Shown: one piece after another, positions 18,184 to 26,986 of the stretch | Layout: every line of letters begins with the position of its first letter | Position numbering within the stretch: the stretch's first letter is position 1 | Assembly: GCF_001642735.1 (NCBI RefSeq) | Contig: NZ_LWHM01000001.1 | Location: 248,001-312,000, forward strand | Length of the DNA stretch: 64,000 nucleotides | Source of the DNA: Pseudohongiella nitratireducens | GTDB taxonomy: Bacteria > Pseudomonadota > Gammaproteobacteria > Pseudomonadales > Pseudohongiellaceae | Reading direction: 5' to 3' | Notes under the pieces: model-generated | Database searches by the model: none | Seen by the model: the letters and a program-made list of their open reading frames with translations, nothing else | What the model was told of the DNA's origin: nothing | Program-made: the position numbers and the translations under genes

Positions 18184-19731
18184 TTAAAATGGTCCTTTTT
18201 GCCAGGGCCCCCACACAGCGAATGTAATACCCGGTGTCTGGATATTGAAGAACAGGAACTCGCCGGCAGGGTCAAAACAGACACCGGCAATTTCGCGGTT
18301 CCGGTAATCACCAGGGGAAATATATTTTCCGGCTGCCTTGATTTGTTCAGCGTCAATCTGAATATTGTTTTTGGCGAAGATAAAGGAATTGCCCGTCGGA
18401 TCAATACCCAGAATCCGCTCACCGAAGCCGAAAGAGTCTTCTACACCGCCACCGTCCTCGCAGGTGACAATCGCACCACGCGGGCTGACCGTGACATTAT
18501 CCGGATTATTCGCCACCTCAGAATCCACCGAAGCAAACAGGCAGGTCAGCTCACCGGAGACCGGATTCAGCATCCAGATAGCGCCGTTGCCCTGACCAGG
18601 CACACCGTCCTCATTGACACCAGCAGAGGTGTCTACGATATAAATCATGCCTTCTGAGTAAACGATTCCCTCACCACGACTGATGCTCAATGCACCTTTA
18701 GCTCTGGCTTGCAGATAAGGGCCGCTGGCATCGTCTACCGGCGGGCTGTCAGGCTGATCAATATCAACCCATTCAACCTGATATCGATCACCTAATGCAG
18801 GGGCGAGCAAGTCGGCGTTATCCTGGCCAATAATGCGGGCAGCCTGCAAGCGCCCGCCTTTTTCCAATGCACCTGTTTGCTGGCTGTCATCATTTGGTAT
18901 GAAGCGATAAACAGGAGAGTGATTACGGTTATCTTCGGTCAGGTAGACATAACTGTTAGCTGGGTCTACGGCGACTGCTTCGTGCTCAAAACGCCCCATG
19001 TCGGTAATCGGAACACCACTGGTAGAGCTGGCATCTGCGGTCACTTCAAACACATAACCGTGCTTGCGACCACCGTGTGAGGTGCCATCGTAAACGGTTT
19101 CCTCACAGCTCAGCCATGTGCCCCAGGGGGTGACGCCGCCAGAGCAATTCACCATGGTGCCTGACAGGCTCGCACGTGTTTCGCGCAGACGCTTCTGACT
19201 GCGGGAAAAATACAGATTGGTGTTGCCTCCGGATGCCTGGGTACCATCCTCGCGTTCGCCTGATTCATAGCAAGCGTCAGCGACAATCAGTCCGCCACGA
19301 GACAGCTCATGGTTGCGAACCAGAATGATATCGTCCCCATCGACAGCCACCACGCCCATGCCGTCGTGTCCTGGCGGCGCAGGGTAAGCATCCACCATGG
19401 CATCTCCAGTCCATGAAAAAGTCGCGTATTTAAATCCTTCGGGCAACTGCAGCAACTCAAGACCTGTGACTTCATCAGCTACCGGGCGAATTGGGCCATA
19501 GGGGCTATCCATCAGCCGTGACTGCATACTTCCCTGGGCATTGTTGGCTGCCAGACTGACCAGCGCATTTGCCAGTGAGGAAGCCCCCAGTGCTGCTGCG
19601 GCACCGCTTTTAATTAACCGGCGGCGGCTTAAGCGCAGACTTGCATCCTGTTCACTATCGGACAAATCTGACTGCTGATTTGCATCGTAATGACTAGATA
19701 AGGCATCTTCAGGGAAGGGGCGTGATGACAT
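18184..19731 (-). CDS. PhoX-like DUF839 protein, Tat-exported
   Basis: A 515-residue member of the DUF839 family, which includes the calcium/iron-dependent alkaline phosphatase PhoX. The N-terminus has a Tat signal, LSRRRLIKSGAAAALGASSL. Recognisable blocks are LVRNHELSRGG, WGTWLSCEETVYD, HGYVFEVTAD, RFEHEAVAVDPANSYVYLTED, SRGEGIVYSEGMIYIVDTSAG and DNVTVSPRGAIVTCEDGGG; the acidic and Cys residues in these blocks correspond to metal-site regions of PhoX. The start at 19731 has AAGGAT about ten bases upstream; an open frame from 19872 adds 47 residues without family support. Phosphatase activity is likely but many DUF839 proteins are untested. No Pho box was found. Confidence 0.85.
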   Translation of the reverse strand: MSSRPFPEDALSSHYDANQQSDLSDSEQDASLRLSRRRLIKSGAAAALGASSLANALVSLAANNAQGSMQSRLMDSPYGPIRPVADEVTGLELLQLPEGFKYATFSWTGDAMVDAYPAPPGHDGMGVVAVDGDDIILVRNHELSRGGLIVADACYESGEREDGTQASGGNTNLYFSRSQKRLRETRASLSGTMVNCSGGVTPWGTWLSCEETVYDGTSHGGRKHGYVFEVTADASSTSGVPITDMGRFEHEAVAVDPANSYVYLTEDNRNHSPVYRFIPNDDSQQTGALEKGGRLQAARIIGQDNADLLAPALGDRYQVEWVDIDQPDSPPVDDASGPYLQARAKGALSISRGEGIVYSEGMIYIVDTSAGVNEDGVPGQGNGAIWMLNPVSGELTCLFASVDSEVANNPDNVTVSPRGAIVTCEDGGGVEDSFGFGERILGIDPTGNSFIFAKNNIQIDAEQIKAAGKYISPGDYRNREIAGVCFDPAGEFLFFNIQTPGITFAVWGPWQKGPF

Positions 19732-19933
19732 AACGGGTGTATCCTTAAAATGGTTACTACTTGAGCAGACAACACTGTGTCTACGGCTTGTACCATTGAA
19801 GCACGTTAATGTGACACAGTTTTTACATGGAATGAATGCTCGTGCTAAACGTTTAGAATCAACATAAAGCAAAGAACTACCATTTAGGTTAAGCTGACCT
19901 GGTGAGCAAAGTCATACTGAAAGGAGAACGGGT

Positions 19934-20584
19934 ATGAAACAATTGGCTAAAACATCTTCACTGGCCGCGGCAATGTTACTGACCGCGGCATGTACGACAA
20001 TCAACCCCTATACAGGTGAACAACAAACCAGCCGCGCAGCCACTTATGGTGCCATTGGTGGTGTTGTCTGCGGCCTGATCGGTGCGACAGAAAACAGCCA
20101 GCATGCTCGCAATGCCGCACTGGGTTGTGGTGCTATCGGCGCAGGCGTCGGGGCTTACATGGATGTGCAGGAAGCCGAACTTCGCCAGGAACTTCAAGGT
20201 ACCGGAGTCCAGGTACAACGCAATGGTGACCAGCTCGAGTTGATCATGCCGGGCAACGTGACTTTCAACACCAACGAATACAGTATTCGGCAGAATTTTT
20301 ACCCGGTGCTGGATTCAGTGGCACAGGTGCTATACAAGTTCACTGACACTCGCCTGACCGTAACAGGTCACACAGATTCAACAGGGGCACGTGACTACAA
20401 TTACAACCTGTCTAACCGTCGAGCTACCAGCGTTGCCAATTACCTGGCTGGCGCAGGGATTGATCAAAGCCGGCTGATCACTCAGGGTGTCGGCCCAGAC
20501 CAGCCAATCGCCAGCAACGACACAGAACAAGGACGTGCCATGAACCGCCGTGTCGAACTTCAGATTGTCGCTGTACAACGATAA
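19934..20584 (+). CDS. OmpA-family peptidoglycan-binding lipoprotein (YiaD-like)
   Basis: A 216-residue outer-membrane lipoprotein. Signal with lipobox in MLLTAACTT; then a glycine-rich hydrophobic hairpin (ATYGAIGGVVCGLIGA, NAALGCGAIGAGVGAYMD) of the kind called glycine zipper; then an OmpA C-terminal domain from about residue 95 with VTFNTNEYSIRQNFYPVL, LTVTGHTDSTGARDYNYNLS and RRATSVANYLAGAGID ending NRRVELQIV. The Asp in GHTDSTG and the Arg in NRRVE bind diaminopimelate. Two extra cysteines in the zipper region could pair. The ribosome site AAAGGAGAA is strong. It anchors outer membrane to cell wall. Confidence 0.92.
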   Translation: MKQLAKTSSLAAAMLLTAACTTINPYTGEQQTSRAATYGAIGGVVCGLIGATENSQHARNAALGCGAIGAGVGAYMDVQEAELRQELQGTGVQVQRNGDQLELIMPGNVTFNTNEYSIRQNFYPVLDSVAQVLYKFTDTRLTVTGHTDSTGARDYNYNLSNRRATSVANYLAGAGIDQSRLITQGVGPDQPIASNDTEQGRAMNRRVELQIVAVQR

Positions 20585-20593
20585 CTTTTCTGT

Positions 20594-21331
20594 TCAGGCA
20601 CTGTGGCGGCTGCGCCACAGTGCCAAAGCATTACTCGACAGCAAAAGCGCAGCCAGCGCAACAACCACAGCAATCAGTGCCCACTGTATCGCGTAACCAA
20701 TATGCGTCCGGATAGATATCCTCGGCGCAGACCAATGCCTGGATAACACGCCTGGCTGCCTTTCTTCCAGCCTGAGAACGTATGGGTATAAAGGCTCCCC
20801 AAGCAGGCGTTCAGCCTGGGCAACATTCAAACGACTCACTGTAACCGGCCAGCTGTTATCACTGATTTGCGCAGGCGGGATATCCTGCTGGGGCACATAC
20901 ACTTTCGCGACGATGGTTTTATCACCCTCAACGACAGGAATGTCCGGCTCACCACCATTGTTAGCTGTAGCAACCCAGCCGCGACTGACCAGAACAAGTG
21001 AGCCGTCTTGCCGCCTGAAAGGTGTCACGACTTCCAGGCCAGCCTGTCCACGGAAAAACTGAAATGTCTTGAGGAAAGGAATACTGTTTTCGAAACGCCC
21101 TGTCAGCGTTACAGGAAACTGGTCACCAAACAAAGGGTGGTCTGCCGCATCGTCAAATGGAACCGCTGGCAACGCCGAACGGTTTTCCAAGGCATCTGCG
21201 AGCATTTGTTTTTGCTCTGCCCGATCAAGCTGCCAGGCAGCGAGGCTGATAAACATTCCCATACTGGACATAAAACACAGCAGCACCAACCAGTTAATCT
21301 GGATTTTTAGCTTCCCCAGTTTTAACTCCAT
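20594..21331 (-). CDS. SURF1 family cytochrome oxidase assembly protein
   Basis: A 245-residue inner-membrane protein of the SURF1 family, which helps insert haem a into cytochrome oxidase. One transmembrane helix lies near the N-terminus (about 12-32, INWLVLLCFMSSMGMFISLAAWQ) followed by WQLDRAEQK, and one at the C-terminus (YAIQWALIAVVVALAALLL). The periplasmic domain has PVTLTGRF, PFRRQDGSLVLVSRGWV and the typical HIGYAIQW. The start at 21331 follows GGAG by six bases; the ATG at 21379 has no such support. Oddly it stands alone: no cox, ctaA or ctaB gene is in the window. Confidence 0.9.
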   Translation of the reverse strand: MELKLGKLKIQINWLVLLCFMSSMGMFISLAAWQLDRAEQKQMLADALENRSALPAVPFDDAADHPLFGDQFPVTLTGRFENSIPFLKTFQFFRGQAGLEVVTPFRRQDGSLVLVSRGWVATANNGGEPDIPVVEGDKTIVAKVYVPQQDIPPAQISDNSWPVTVSRLNVAQAERLLGEPLYPYVLRLEERQPGVLSRHWSAPRISIRTHIGYAIQWALIAVVVALAALLLSSNALALWRSRHSA

Positions 21332-21419
21332 GAATACTCCAGCACTCACATTATTGTTATATACACCTGATCGCCGCAAGAGCCACCAAGAGAGGTGTCA
21401 TAAGGGTCAACCCAACAGG

Positions 21420-21785
21420 CTAGCGATTAGTGCTTATCAGGACTATCCCTATTAATAGAAAGGCTGCGCCAAGCCATTGCGTGCTGCCGACGGATTCACC
21501 AAATACCCAGCGCCCCAGCATGACAACGAACAATACTGACAAGCCGGTATAAACCGGATAGAGCAATGAAACGGCAGCACTGCGCAATACAAAAACATAG
21601 TAAAAAAATATAAAACCATAGGCGCTAAGCGCCAGCAAAATGCCTTTCCATTCATTGAGAAGCAGTTGCCAGTAGTTATCATACTGGCGCTCTGCCACCC
21701 ATTTCAGCGTGGCATGCGAAGCTGCCAGAATGACGGCCATCAGCAATGCATGAAGTAACGTAGGCAGCCACATTAAAGGCATCAT
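21420..21785 (-). CDS. Small DMT-superfamily membrane protein (SMR/EamA-like, possible lipid-linked sugar flippase)
   Basis: A 121-residue protein with four transmembrane helices and one EamA/SMR-type repeat: HALLMAVILAASHATLKWVAE, then a middle pair, then SAAVSLLYPVYTGLSVLFVVMLG and WLGAAFLLIGIVLISTNR. The loop FGESVGSTQWLGAAFLLIGI matches the G-E-x-x-x-x-x-Q-x-x-G-x-x-L-I-x-x-G pattern of small multidrug resistance proteins and of ArnE/ArnF. Its ATG overlaps the stop of the glycosyltransferase gene by four bases. That coupling favours a role in moving the polyprenyl-phosphate sugar made by its partner rather than drug export. Confidence 0.75.
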   Translation of the reverse strand: MMPLMWLPTLLHALLMAVILAASHATLKWVAERQYDNYWQLLLNEWKGILLALSAYGFIFFYYVFVLRSAAVSLLYPVYTGLSVLFVVMLGRWVFGESVGSTQWLGAAFLLIGIVLISTNR

Positions 21786-22765
21786 TCATTATCCTCAGGC
21801 AAAACGCTGCGTTTGTTATCAGTAACAAAATTGGGTCGGCGCTTCACTTCATCGTAAATGCGACCAATATAGGCACCTATCAATCCAACACTGAACATCA
21901 ACACACTACCAATGATCAGCAAAAGCAGAATGACAGTCGTGAATCCATCCACTGCCTGCCCGGATAACTTGTCAGATAACGCCATAAATCCAAAAACCAC
22001 ACTGATGATGAACGTCAATATTCCCATCAGTGAAACAAGCTGTAAGGGAAATGCCGTAAATGACGTAATCGACGATAACGCATATTTAAACAATGCACTG
22101 CTTCCCCAATTTGACCTTTGCCGGGTCGAGGCGGGTACATCAAAGGAAATAGAGGTAGTCGGGTATCCCATCCACTTGATCAAACCTCGAAAAAAACGAC
22201 CATGCTCAGGCAGTGCATTCACTGACAGCACCACTTCACGATCCAGCAGTTTATAATCCGTATCCCCGGAAATATCGATTTCAGTCAAGTAGCTAAACAG
22301 TCGGTAATATACTTTTACCAGGCTTCCTTTTACCGCCGACTCGGAACCCCGCGATAACTTGACCGCTTCTACCACGGCACTGCCACCACGCCACTGAGCA
22401 ATCATTTCTTCCAGTAAAGCTGGCGGGTGCTGTAAATCACTGTCCATCACAATCACAGCATCGAAATCCGGTACTGCACGCAACCCTGCCGATATCGCCG
22501 CCTCCTTGCCGAAATGCCGGTTTAGACAAAGCAGATAAACATCGGGGTCATCCTTACGATACGCAAGGACCTGTTCAGCGGTATTATCACTGGAGCCATC
22601 ATCAACCACCAACAGACTCACCTGACAATCACTCACAGAGACCACATGTGAGCGAATCGTCTGTAAGTTCTCAGCAATTGAGCGACCTTCGTTCAAGGCT
22701 GGAATGATGATCGCTATCCGATCCACTCTTTCTTTCGCCTCTGTGCTCCTGCTCGTCACAGTCAA
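21782..22765 (-). CDS. GtrB/ArnC-type polyprenyl-phosphate glycosyltransferase (GT2)
   Basis: A 327-residue family 2 glycosyltransferase anchored in the inner membrane. The catalytic domain (1-230) has IAIIIPALNEG, LLVVDDGSSDNT and the acidic DxD in VIVMDSDLQHPPALLEEM. Two C-terminal transmembrane helices (about 245-268 and 280-303) are arranged as in GtrB, ArnC and dolichol-phosphate mannose synthase homologues. Such enzymes load a sugar on undecaprenyl phosphate for envelope glycan modification. It is coupled (ATGA overlap) with a small four-helix DMT protein that may flip the product. The final transferase (GtrC-like) is not visible here, so the target glycan is unknown. Confidence 0.88.
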   Translation of the reverse strand: MTVTSRSTEAKERVDRIAIIIPALNEGRSIAENLQTIRSHVVSVSDCQVSLLVVDDGSSDNTAEQVLAYRKDDPDVYLLCLNRHFGKEAAISAGLRAVPDFDAVIVMDSDLQHPPALLEEMIAQWRGGSAVVEAVKLSRGSESAVKGSLVKVYYRLFSYLTEIDISGDTDYKLLDREVVLSVNALPEHGRFFRGLIKWMGYPTTSISFDVPASTRQRSNWGSSALFKYALSSITSFTAFPLQLVSLMGILTFIISVVFGFMALSDKLSGQAVDGFTTVILLLLIIGSVLMFSVGLIGAYIGRIYDEVKRRPNFVTDNKRSVLPEDNE

Positions 22766-22961
22766 CCTCTATCTATAAGTCAAATACGTTGCTGAAGAAT
22801 GTGTCAATTTTCAGCCTGTGATTATTATTATCCATTCGCCAAGCGATACCCTCAGAGGTTATGCTGTGCGTTTAATTAATCCTTAAGGCAGTCATTGTCG
22901 CCAAGTCCCGGGCAGCTGGCAAGGCAGACATCTGTCATTTCAATGAAACAGGCGGATCTAC

Positions 22962-23876
22962 ATGAGAATTGGCGTTTTATCCCGAAATTCCAGGCTTTAC
23001 TCAACACGACGGCTTGTAGAAGCTGCCGAGGCTAGAGGTCATGAAGCCCGTGTCATTGATGTTCTCAAATGTTTCATGAACATCACCGCCAATAACCGCA
23101 CTGTTTTCTACAAAGGCAAGCGTGAGGCAGAGGCTGTTGAATTTGATGCCGTCATCCCTCGTATTGGCGCCAGCGTGACGCAATACGGTACGGCGGTACT
23201 CAGACAGTTTGAAGTCGGCGGCACCTACTCTATTAACGAATCCATCGCCATTACACGCTCACGAGACAAACTGAGAGCTCACCAGTTGCTGGCCAGAAAA
23301 GGCATTGGCCAGCCAGTGACCAGTTATGCTCATTCCGCTAATGCCACATCTGACCTGATTCAGTCAGTTGGCGGCGCCCCGCTATTAGTTAAAGTCCTGA
23401 AAAGCACGCAAGGCAATGGAGTTGTTCTGGCTGAAACCAAGAAAGCGGCTGAAAGTCTGATTAATGCGTTTCGCGGCCTGGAAGCCGACTTCCTGGTACA
23501 GGAATTTATCAAAGAAGCCTCAGGCTCTGATATCCGCTGTTTTGTTGTCGGTGGCCGCGTAGTTGCGGCAATGGAACGCAAAGCAGCTGCTGGCGAATAT
23601 CGCTCCAACCTTCACCGGGGTGGTACCGCAGAGCTGATTCGGCTTCGCCCTGACGAACGCAAACTTGCAACAAAAGCGGCCCAGGTCATGGGGCTGGATG
23701 TGGCTGGCGTCGACATTATTCGCTCCAATCATGGTCCGTTGGTGCTGGAAGTGAACTCTTCACCAGGACTGGAAGGAATCGAGCGGGCAACGGGCAAGGA
23801 TATTGCCGGGGCGATTATTGCTTATATTGAGAAGGATTCGTTGAAGGGGCCCAACAGAATGCGCGGCAAAGGCTGA
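22962..23876 (+). CDS. rimK: RimK-type ATP-grasp glutamate ligase
   Basis: A 304-residue ATP-grasp ligase aligning end to end with E. coli RimK, which adds glutamate residues to the C-terminus of ribosomal protein S6. Key blocks: [118 protein letters not shown] and [13 protein letters not shown] with the Mg-binding Glu and Asn. AGGCGG six bases before the ATG supports the start. No RimB/RimA-type protease gene accompanies it here. Confidence 0.95.
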   Translation: MRIGVLSRNSRLYSTRRLVEAAEARGHEARVIDVLKCFMNITANNRTVFYKGKREAEAVEFDAVIPRIGASVTQYGTAVLRQFEVGGTYSINESIAITRSRDKLRAHQLLARKGIGQPVTSYAHSANATSDLIQSVGGAPLLVKVLKSTQGNGVVLAETKKAAESLINAFRGLEADFLVQEFIKEASGSDIRCFVVGGRVVAAMERKAAAGEYRSNLHRGGTAELIRLRPDERKLATKAAQVMGLDVAGVDIIRSNHGPLVLEVNSSPGLEGIERATGKDIAGAIIAYIEKDSLKGPNRMRGKG

Positions 23877-23916
23877 GTTCTTTATCCGGAGCTACCTGCG
23901 TTGCCAGCTCTTCGTC

Positions 23917-23975
23917 AGAGACGTTCTCAAACTGCTCATTTACTGATCGTAAACTGCGCGTTTTCGAACGTCTCT
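23917..23975. repeat. Inverted repeat AGAGACGTTC / GAACGTCTCT downstream of rimK
   Basis: Perfect 10-bp arms (23917-23926 and 23966-23975) enclose 39 bases. It stands in the 250-base gap between rimK and the convergent DUF3450 gene. It has no T tract, so it is not a terminator. It lacks the loop sequence of the large hairpin elements at 8170 and 48032. An 87-codon minus-strand frame runs across it but is doubtful. Confidence 0.6.
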
Positions 23976-24052
23976 TCCTCGATCTGACTGCCTCAAGGGA
24001 CGGCTCTCGATCACCTGCTGAAAGTGGGGGTTTCTGAAAAGTGGAAACAAAA

Positions 24053-24108
24053 ACGGGCTGCTTTTCTTTAACCGCCAACGATGTGGTAGTTAGAGAAAAG
24101 CAGCCCGT
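24053..24108 (-). terminator. Terminator downstream of the DUF3450 gene
   Basis: ACGGGCTGCTTTTCT and AGAAAAGCAGCCCGT pair perfectly over 15 bp around a 26-base loop. On the minus strand the stem is followed by TTTTGTTT. It begins 23 bases after the DUF3450 stop codon. Confidence 0.8.
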
Positions 24109-24130
24109 CTGCGATACCTGAATCTGGGAG

Positions 24131-24850
24131 TTACTGAGCTGGCTCAGGTGCCGGGATTGGGATGTTCATCAGTTCAGGTGCCAGTGAGCCATTGGCTACA
24201 TTCTGGGCGCGTGTCACTGAGGAACGGAATTCACCGGGAGACAATTCTACCCACTGATCCTGCTCTTTGTCGTAGACGGCTGTCACGCTGCGGTCAGATG
24301 TCTGATACGCCAGCATGATGCGACCGATGCGCGTCACTGTCACTTCCTGCTCAACACCAGCAACTTCCATGGTAGTTTCGTAGGTTTCCAGCGTACGACC
24401 GTAGCCATTCTCAGCCTGATACAGGGCGATCAGCATGCTGATTTTCTGTGCAGCGGAGGCTTCCGGATTGTCGACCAGGCCGCGAATACGATCCAGCTCG
24501 GCACGACGGTCTTCCAGCTCAAATGGCAGATCGTCTTCAACAAACTGCTCAATGCTGGACATCATGCGCTCAGCCAACTCGTGAAACGGCGAGTTTTCAT
24601 GATCAGTCAGTAACGTGGCGTGCTCAATCGATGCAGCCATATCCTGGATCAGCTGCTCCTGGCGAGCAATACGATCACGTAGCTGCTGGTTAGTCAGCAT
24701 CAATGCTTCCAGCGAAGTATTCGCCTGGTTAAATTGTTCTTGTGTGGTCTGTGCACTCAAAGGCGCACTGATGGCAGCAAAAGTGACGGCTGCTGCAGCT
24801 ACCGCAGGCCCAATGAACCGGGTCCTGGAAACGTATTGCAGGGACTTCAT
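24131..24850 (-). CDS. DUF3450 periplasmic protein
   Basis: A 239-residue exported protein. The signal peptide is VAAAAVTFAAISAPLSAQT. A long coiled coil follows (about 35-100, TQEQFNQANTSLEALMLTNQ with heptad-like spacing), then a globular end with YQAENGYGRTLETYETTMEV, RIGRIMLAYQTSD and ELSPGEFRSSV, the DUF3450 pattern. In many gammaproteobacteria it is the first gene of a TonB-ExbB-ExbB-ExbD-TPR operon (Ttp system) and may help energise TonB-dependent transport. Here it is alone: the neighbours are the terminator at 24053 and the peptide-transporter cluster. The only TonB receptor in the window is 25 kb away. Confidence 0.85.
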   Translation of the reverse strand: MKSLQYVSRTRFIGPAVAAAAVTFAAISAPLSAQTTQEQFNQANTSLEALMLTNQQLRDRIARQEQLIQDMAASIEHATLLTDHENSPFHELAERMMSSIEQFVEDDLPFELEDRRAELDRIRGLVDNPEASAAQKISMLIALYQAENGYGRTLETYETTMEVAGVEQEVTVTRIGRIMLAYQTSDRSVTAVYDKEQDQWVELSPGEFRSSVTRAQNVANGSLAPELMNIPIPAPEPAQ

Positions 24851-24998
24851 AATCTTATTCTTCCTCGGTATCGGTTTCCCATCTTAAAACAGATAGCGGG
24901 CTGAAAACAACCCATCGTAAGCATTCATCCATTCATCGAATGCATAAAACTCCACATTGACGATTTTCCGGCACGTATCCTGGCATTATGCCCCAAAA

Positions 24999-25976
24999 TC
25001 AGGCAGGTCCGGCATGGTGGCAGGCCGTCACCAGCCCTCCCGTTTCCGGCTGCGCGGTCAATACCGGCTCCTGCTCTTTGCAGATCTGGGTCGCTCTCGG
25101 GCAGCGGGTATGAAACCGGCAGCCTGAAGGCGGATTGATCGGCGAGGGCACATCGCCTTTCAATAAAATTCGCTGACTCTTCTGATGCGGATCCGGGACC
25201 GGGATCGCCGAAATCAACGACTGTGTATACGGATGCTGCGGGTTGCGATAAAGCGCCTCCCCCGGCCCGCTCTCAACAATCCTGCCCAAATACATGATCG
25301 CGATTCGGTCAGAGATATGCTTTACCACGGCCAGGTCGTGCGCGATGAACAAATAGGCCAGGTTCAATTCCTGCTGCAACTCTACCAACAGGTTGAGAAT
25401 TTGGCTCTGTATTGACACATCCAGCGCAGAAACCGGTTCATCACAGACAATCAGACTCGGCTTCAGCGCTATGGCTCGGGCAATACCAATGCGTTGCCGC
25501 TGGCCGCCAGAAAATTCAAACGGATACCGAGTCACTGAGCGGGCCGGCAATCCGACCTGATTCAACAACTCCGCTACCCGTTTTTGACGTTCCTGTCGGT
25601 TCCCCATCTTGTGGATAATCAACGGTTCTTCGAGTATCTCACCGACTGTGTGACGAGCGTTTAACGATTCAAGCGGGTCCTGGAAAATCATCTGGATATC
25701 GCGACGCAAGGGCAGCAAATCCCGATTGCGCATGCGGCTGATATCCTGGTCGCGAAACTTGATTTCACCACTGGTGGGCTGATACAGGCGCGTGATACAG
25801 CGACCCAGTGTCGATTTTCCGCAGCCGGATTCACCCACCAGACCTAACGTCTCGCCCGGCGCGACATGCAGGTTCACTCCATCGACAGCACGATTGAATT
25901 TGCTGGCACGCAGAAACAGCCCTTCCCTGACCGGAAAGTGCATTTTCAAGTCATTGACCTCCAGTAACGGTGTCAT
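24999..25976 (-). CDS. Peptide ABC transporter ATP-binding protein (OppF/DppF type), Yej-like system
   Basis: A 325-residue ATPase, the last gene of a ten-gene importer cluster on the minus strand. It has Walker [10 protein letters not shown], signature [14 protein letters not shown], Walker [13 protein letters not shown] and the His switch in FIAHDLAVV. The C-terminal oligopeptide-transporter extension contains [21 protein letters not shown], whose cysteines bind an Fe-S cluster in some Dpp/Opp ATPases. It pairs with the OppD-type ATPase just upstream (four-base overlap) and probably serves the Yej-like permeases, since in E. coli YejF these two ATPases are fused into one protein. Confidence 0.92.
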   Translation of the reverse strand: MTPLLEVNDLKMHFPVREGLFLRASKFNRAVDGVNLHVAPGETLGLVGESGCGKSTLGRCITRLYQPTSGEIKFRDQDISRMRNRDLLPLRRDIQMIFQDPLESLNARHTVGEILEEPLIIHKMGNRQERQKRVAELLNQVGLPARSVTRYPFEFSGGQRQRIGIARAIALKPSLIVCDEPVSALDVSIQSQILNLLVELQQELNLAYLFIAHDLAVVKHISDRIAIMYLGRIVESGPGEALYRNPQHPYTQSLISAIPVPDPHQKSQRILLKGDVPSPINPPSGCRFHTRCPRATQICKEQEPVLTAQPETGGLVTACHHAGPA

Positions 25977-26980
25977 ATCACACCACCTGGCTGAGCCGGT
26001 GACAACGCCTTCCAGTGCAGGCAGGCTACGGTATGCTGACCTGAGACTGCCTCTTCCACCGGAGTCTGGACACAGCAGGCTTCATCACTAAAAGGACAGC
26101 GGTTCTCGAACCGGCATCCCGGGGGCAGGTCTCTCAACCCGGGCACCATGCCCGGGATAATCGTCAGTCGTGATTTGGGCGTGGTGTCCAATCGTGGGAT
26201 GGACGCAAGCAGGCCCTGGGTGTAAGGGTGAGAAGGTTTATCAAAAATATCGTACACCGTTCCTCTTTCTGCGACCCGTCCGGCGTACATGACCACCACG
26301 TTCTGACAGGTTTCGGCAATCACCCCGAGATCATGCGTAATCAGCATCACGGCCATACCCATGTCTTGCTGCAACTCTTGAATCAGCTCCAGGATTTGCG
26401 CCTGGATAGTGACATCCAGTGCCGTCGTGGGCTCATCAGCAATCAACAAATCAGGCTCACATACCAGCGCCATGGCGATAACGACTCGCTGTCGCATGCC
26501 ACCAGAGAGCTGATGTGGGTATTCCCCCATCCGTATATCTGGCGACGGGATGCCGACGCGATCCAGAATGGCGACGGCTTTTTGCAAAGCTTCCTGCTTG
26601 CTGACTTTCTTGTGCAACAGAATCACTTCAGTCAGTTGCCGCCCGATCGTGTGCACCGGGTTCAGGGCCGTCATCGGCTCCTGGAACACCATTCCAATGC
26701 GTGCCCCACGAATACGGCGCATTTCCTCCAGGGACAGTGATGCCAGATCCTGTCCGTGAAAGCGGATAGCGCCGCCAACAATTTGCCCCATGGGTTGCGG
26801 CAGCAGGCGCATAATAGACTGCGCCGTCACACTCTTGCCGCACCCTGATTCACCGACAACACCGACGGTTTCACCCGCCTTAACGGAAAAACCCACACCG
26901 TCCAGTGCACGCACCCGTCCCTCGTCGGTATCAAACTCAACGACCAGGTCATCAACTTCCAGAATGGCGTCCTGCATCAA
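25973..26980 (-). CDS. Peptide ABC transporter ATP-binding protein (OppD/DppD type), Yej-like system
   Basis: A 335-residue ATPase with Walker [10 protein letters not shown], signature [14 protein letters not shown], Walker [13 protein letters not shown] and [11 protein letters not shown]. The C-terminal extension [20 protein letters not shown] carries the Cys-rich motif of the family. It forms a heterodimer with the downstream OppF-type ATPase to power peptide uptake. It follows the substrate-binding protein gene by six bases and overlaps the next gene by four, so the three are translated in series. Confidence 0.93.
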   Translation of the reverse strand: MMQDAILEVDDLVVEFDTDEGRVRALDGVGFSVKAGETVGVVGESGCGKSVTAQSIMRLLPQPMGQIVGGAIRFHGQDLASLSLEEMRRIRGARIGMVFQEPMTALNPVHTIGRQLTEVILLHKKVSKQEALQKAVAILDRVGIPSPDIRMGEYPHQLSGGMRQRVVIAMALVCEPDLLIADEPTTALDVTIQAQILELIQELQQDMGMAVMLITHDLGVIAETCQNVVVMYAGRVAERGTVYDIFDKPSHPYTQGLLASIPRLDTTPKSRLTIIPGMVPGLRDLPPGCRFENRCPFSDEACCVQTPVEEAVSGQHTVACLHWKALSPAQPGGVI

Positions 26981-26986
26981 ACTTCC

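Noticed and set aside
20597-20624. Perfect 12-bp hairpin between the OmpA-type lipoprotein and SURF1 as terminator
   Set aside because: No T tract on either strand and it overlaps the SURF1 coding end. It may still slow transcription, but I do not call it.
23815-24078. 87-codon minus-strand frame downstream of rimK
   Set aside because: It starts at TTG inside the loop of a terminator, has no ribosome site and overlaps the rimK end. I could not support it as a gene.
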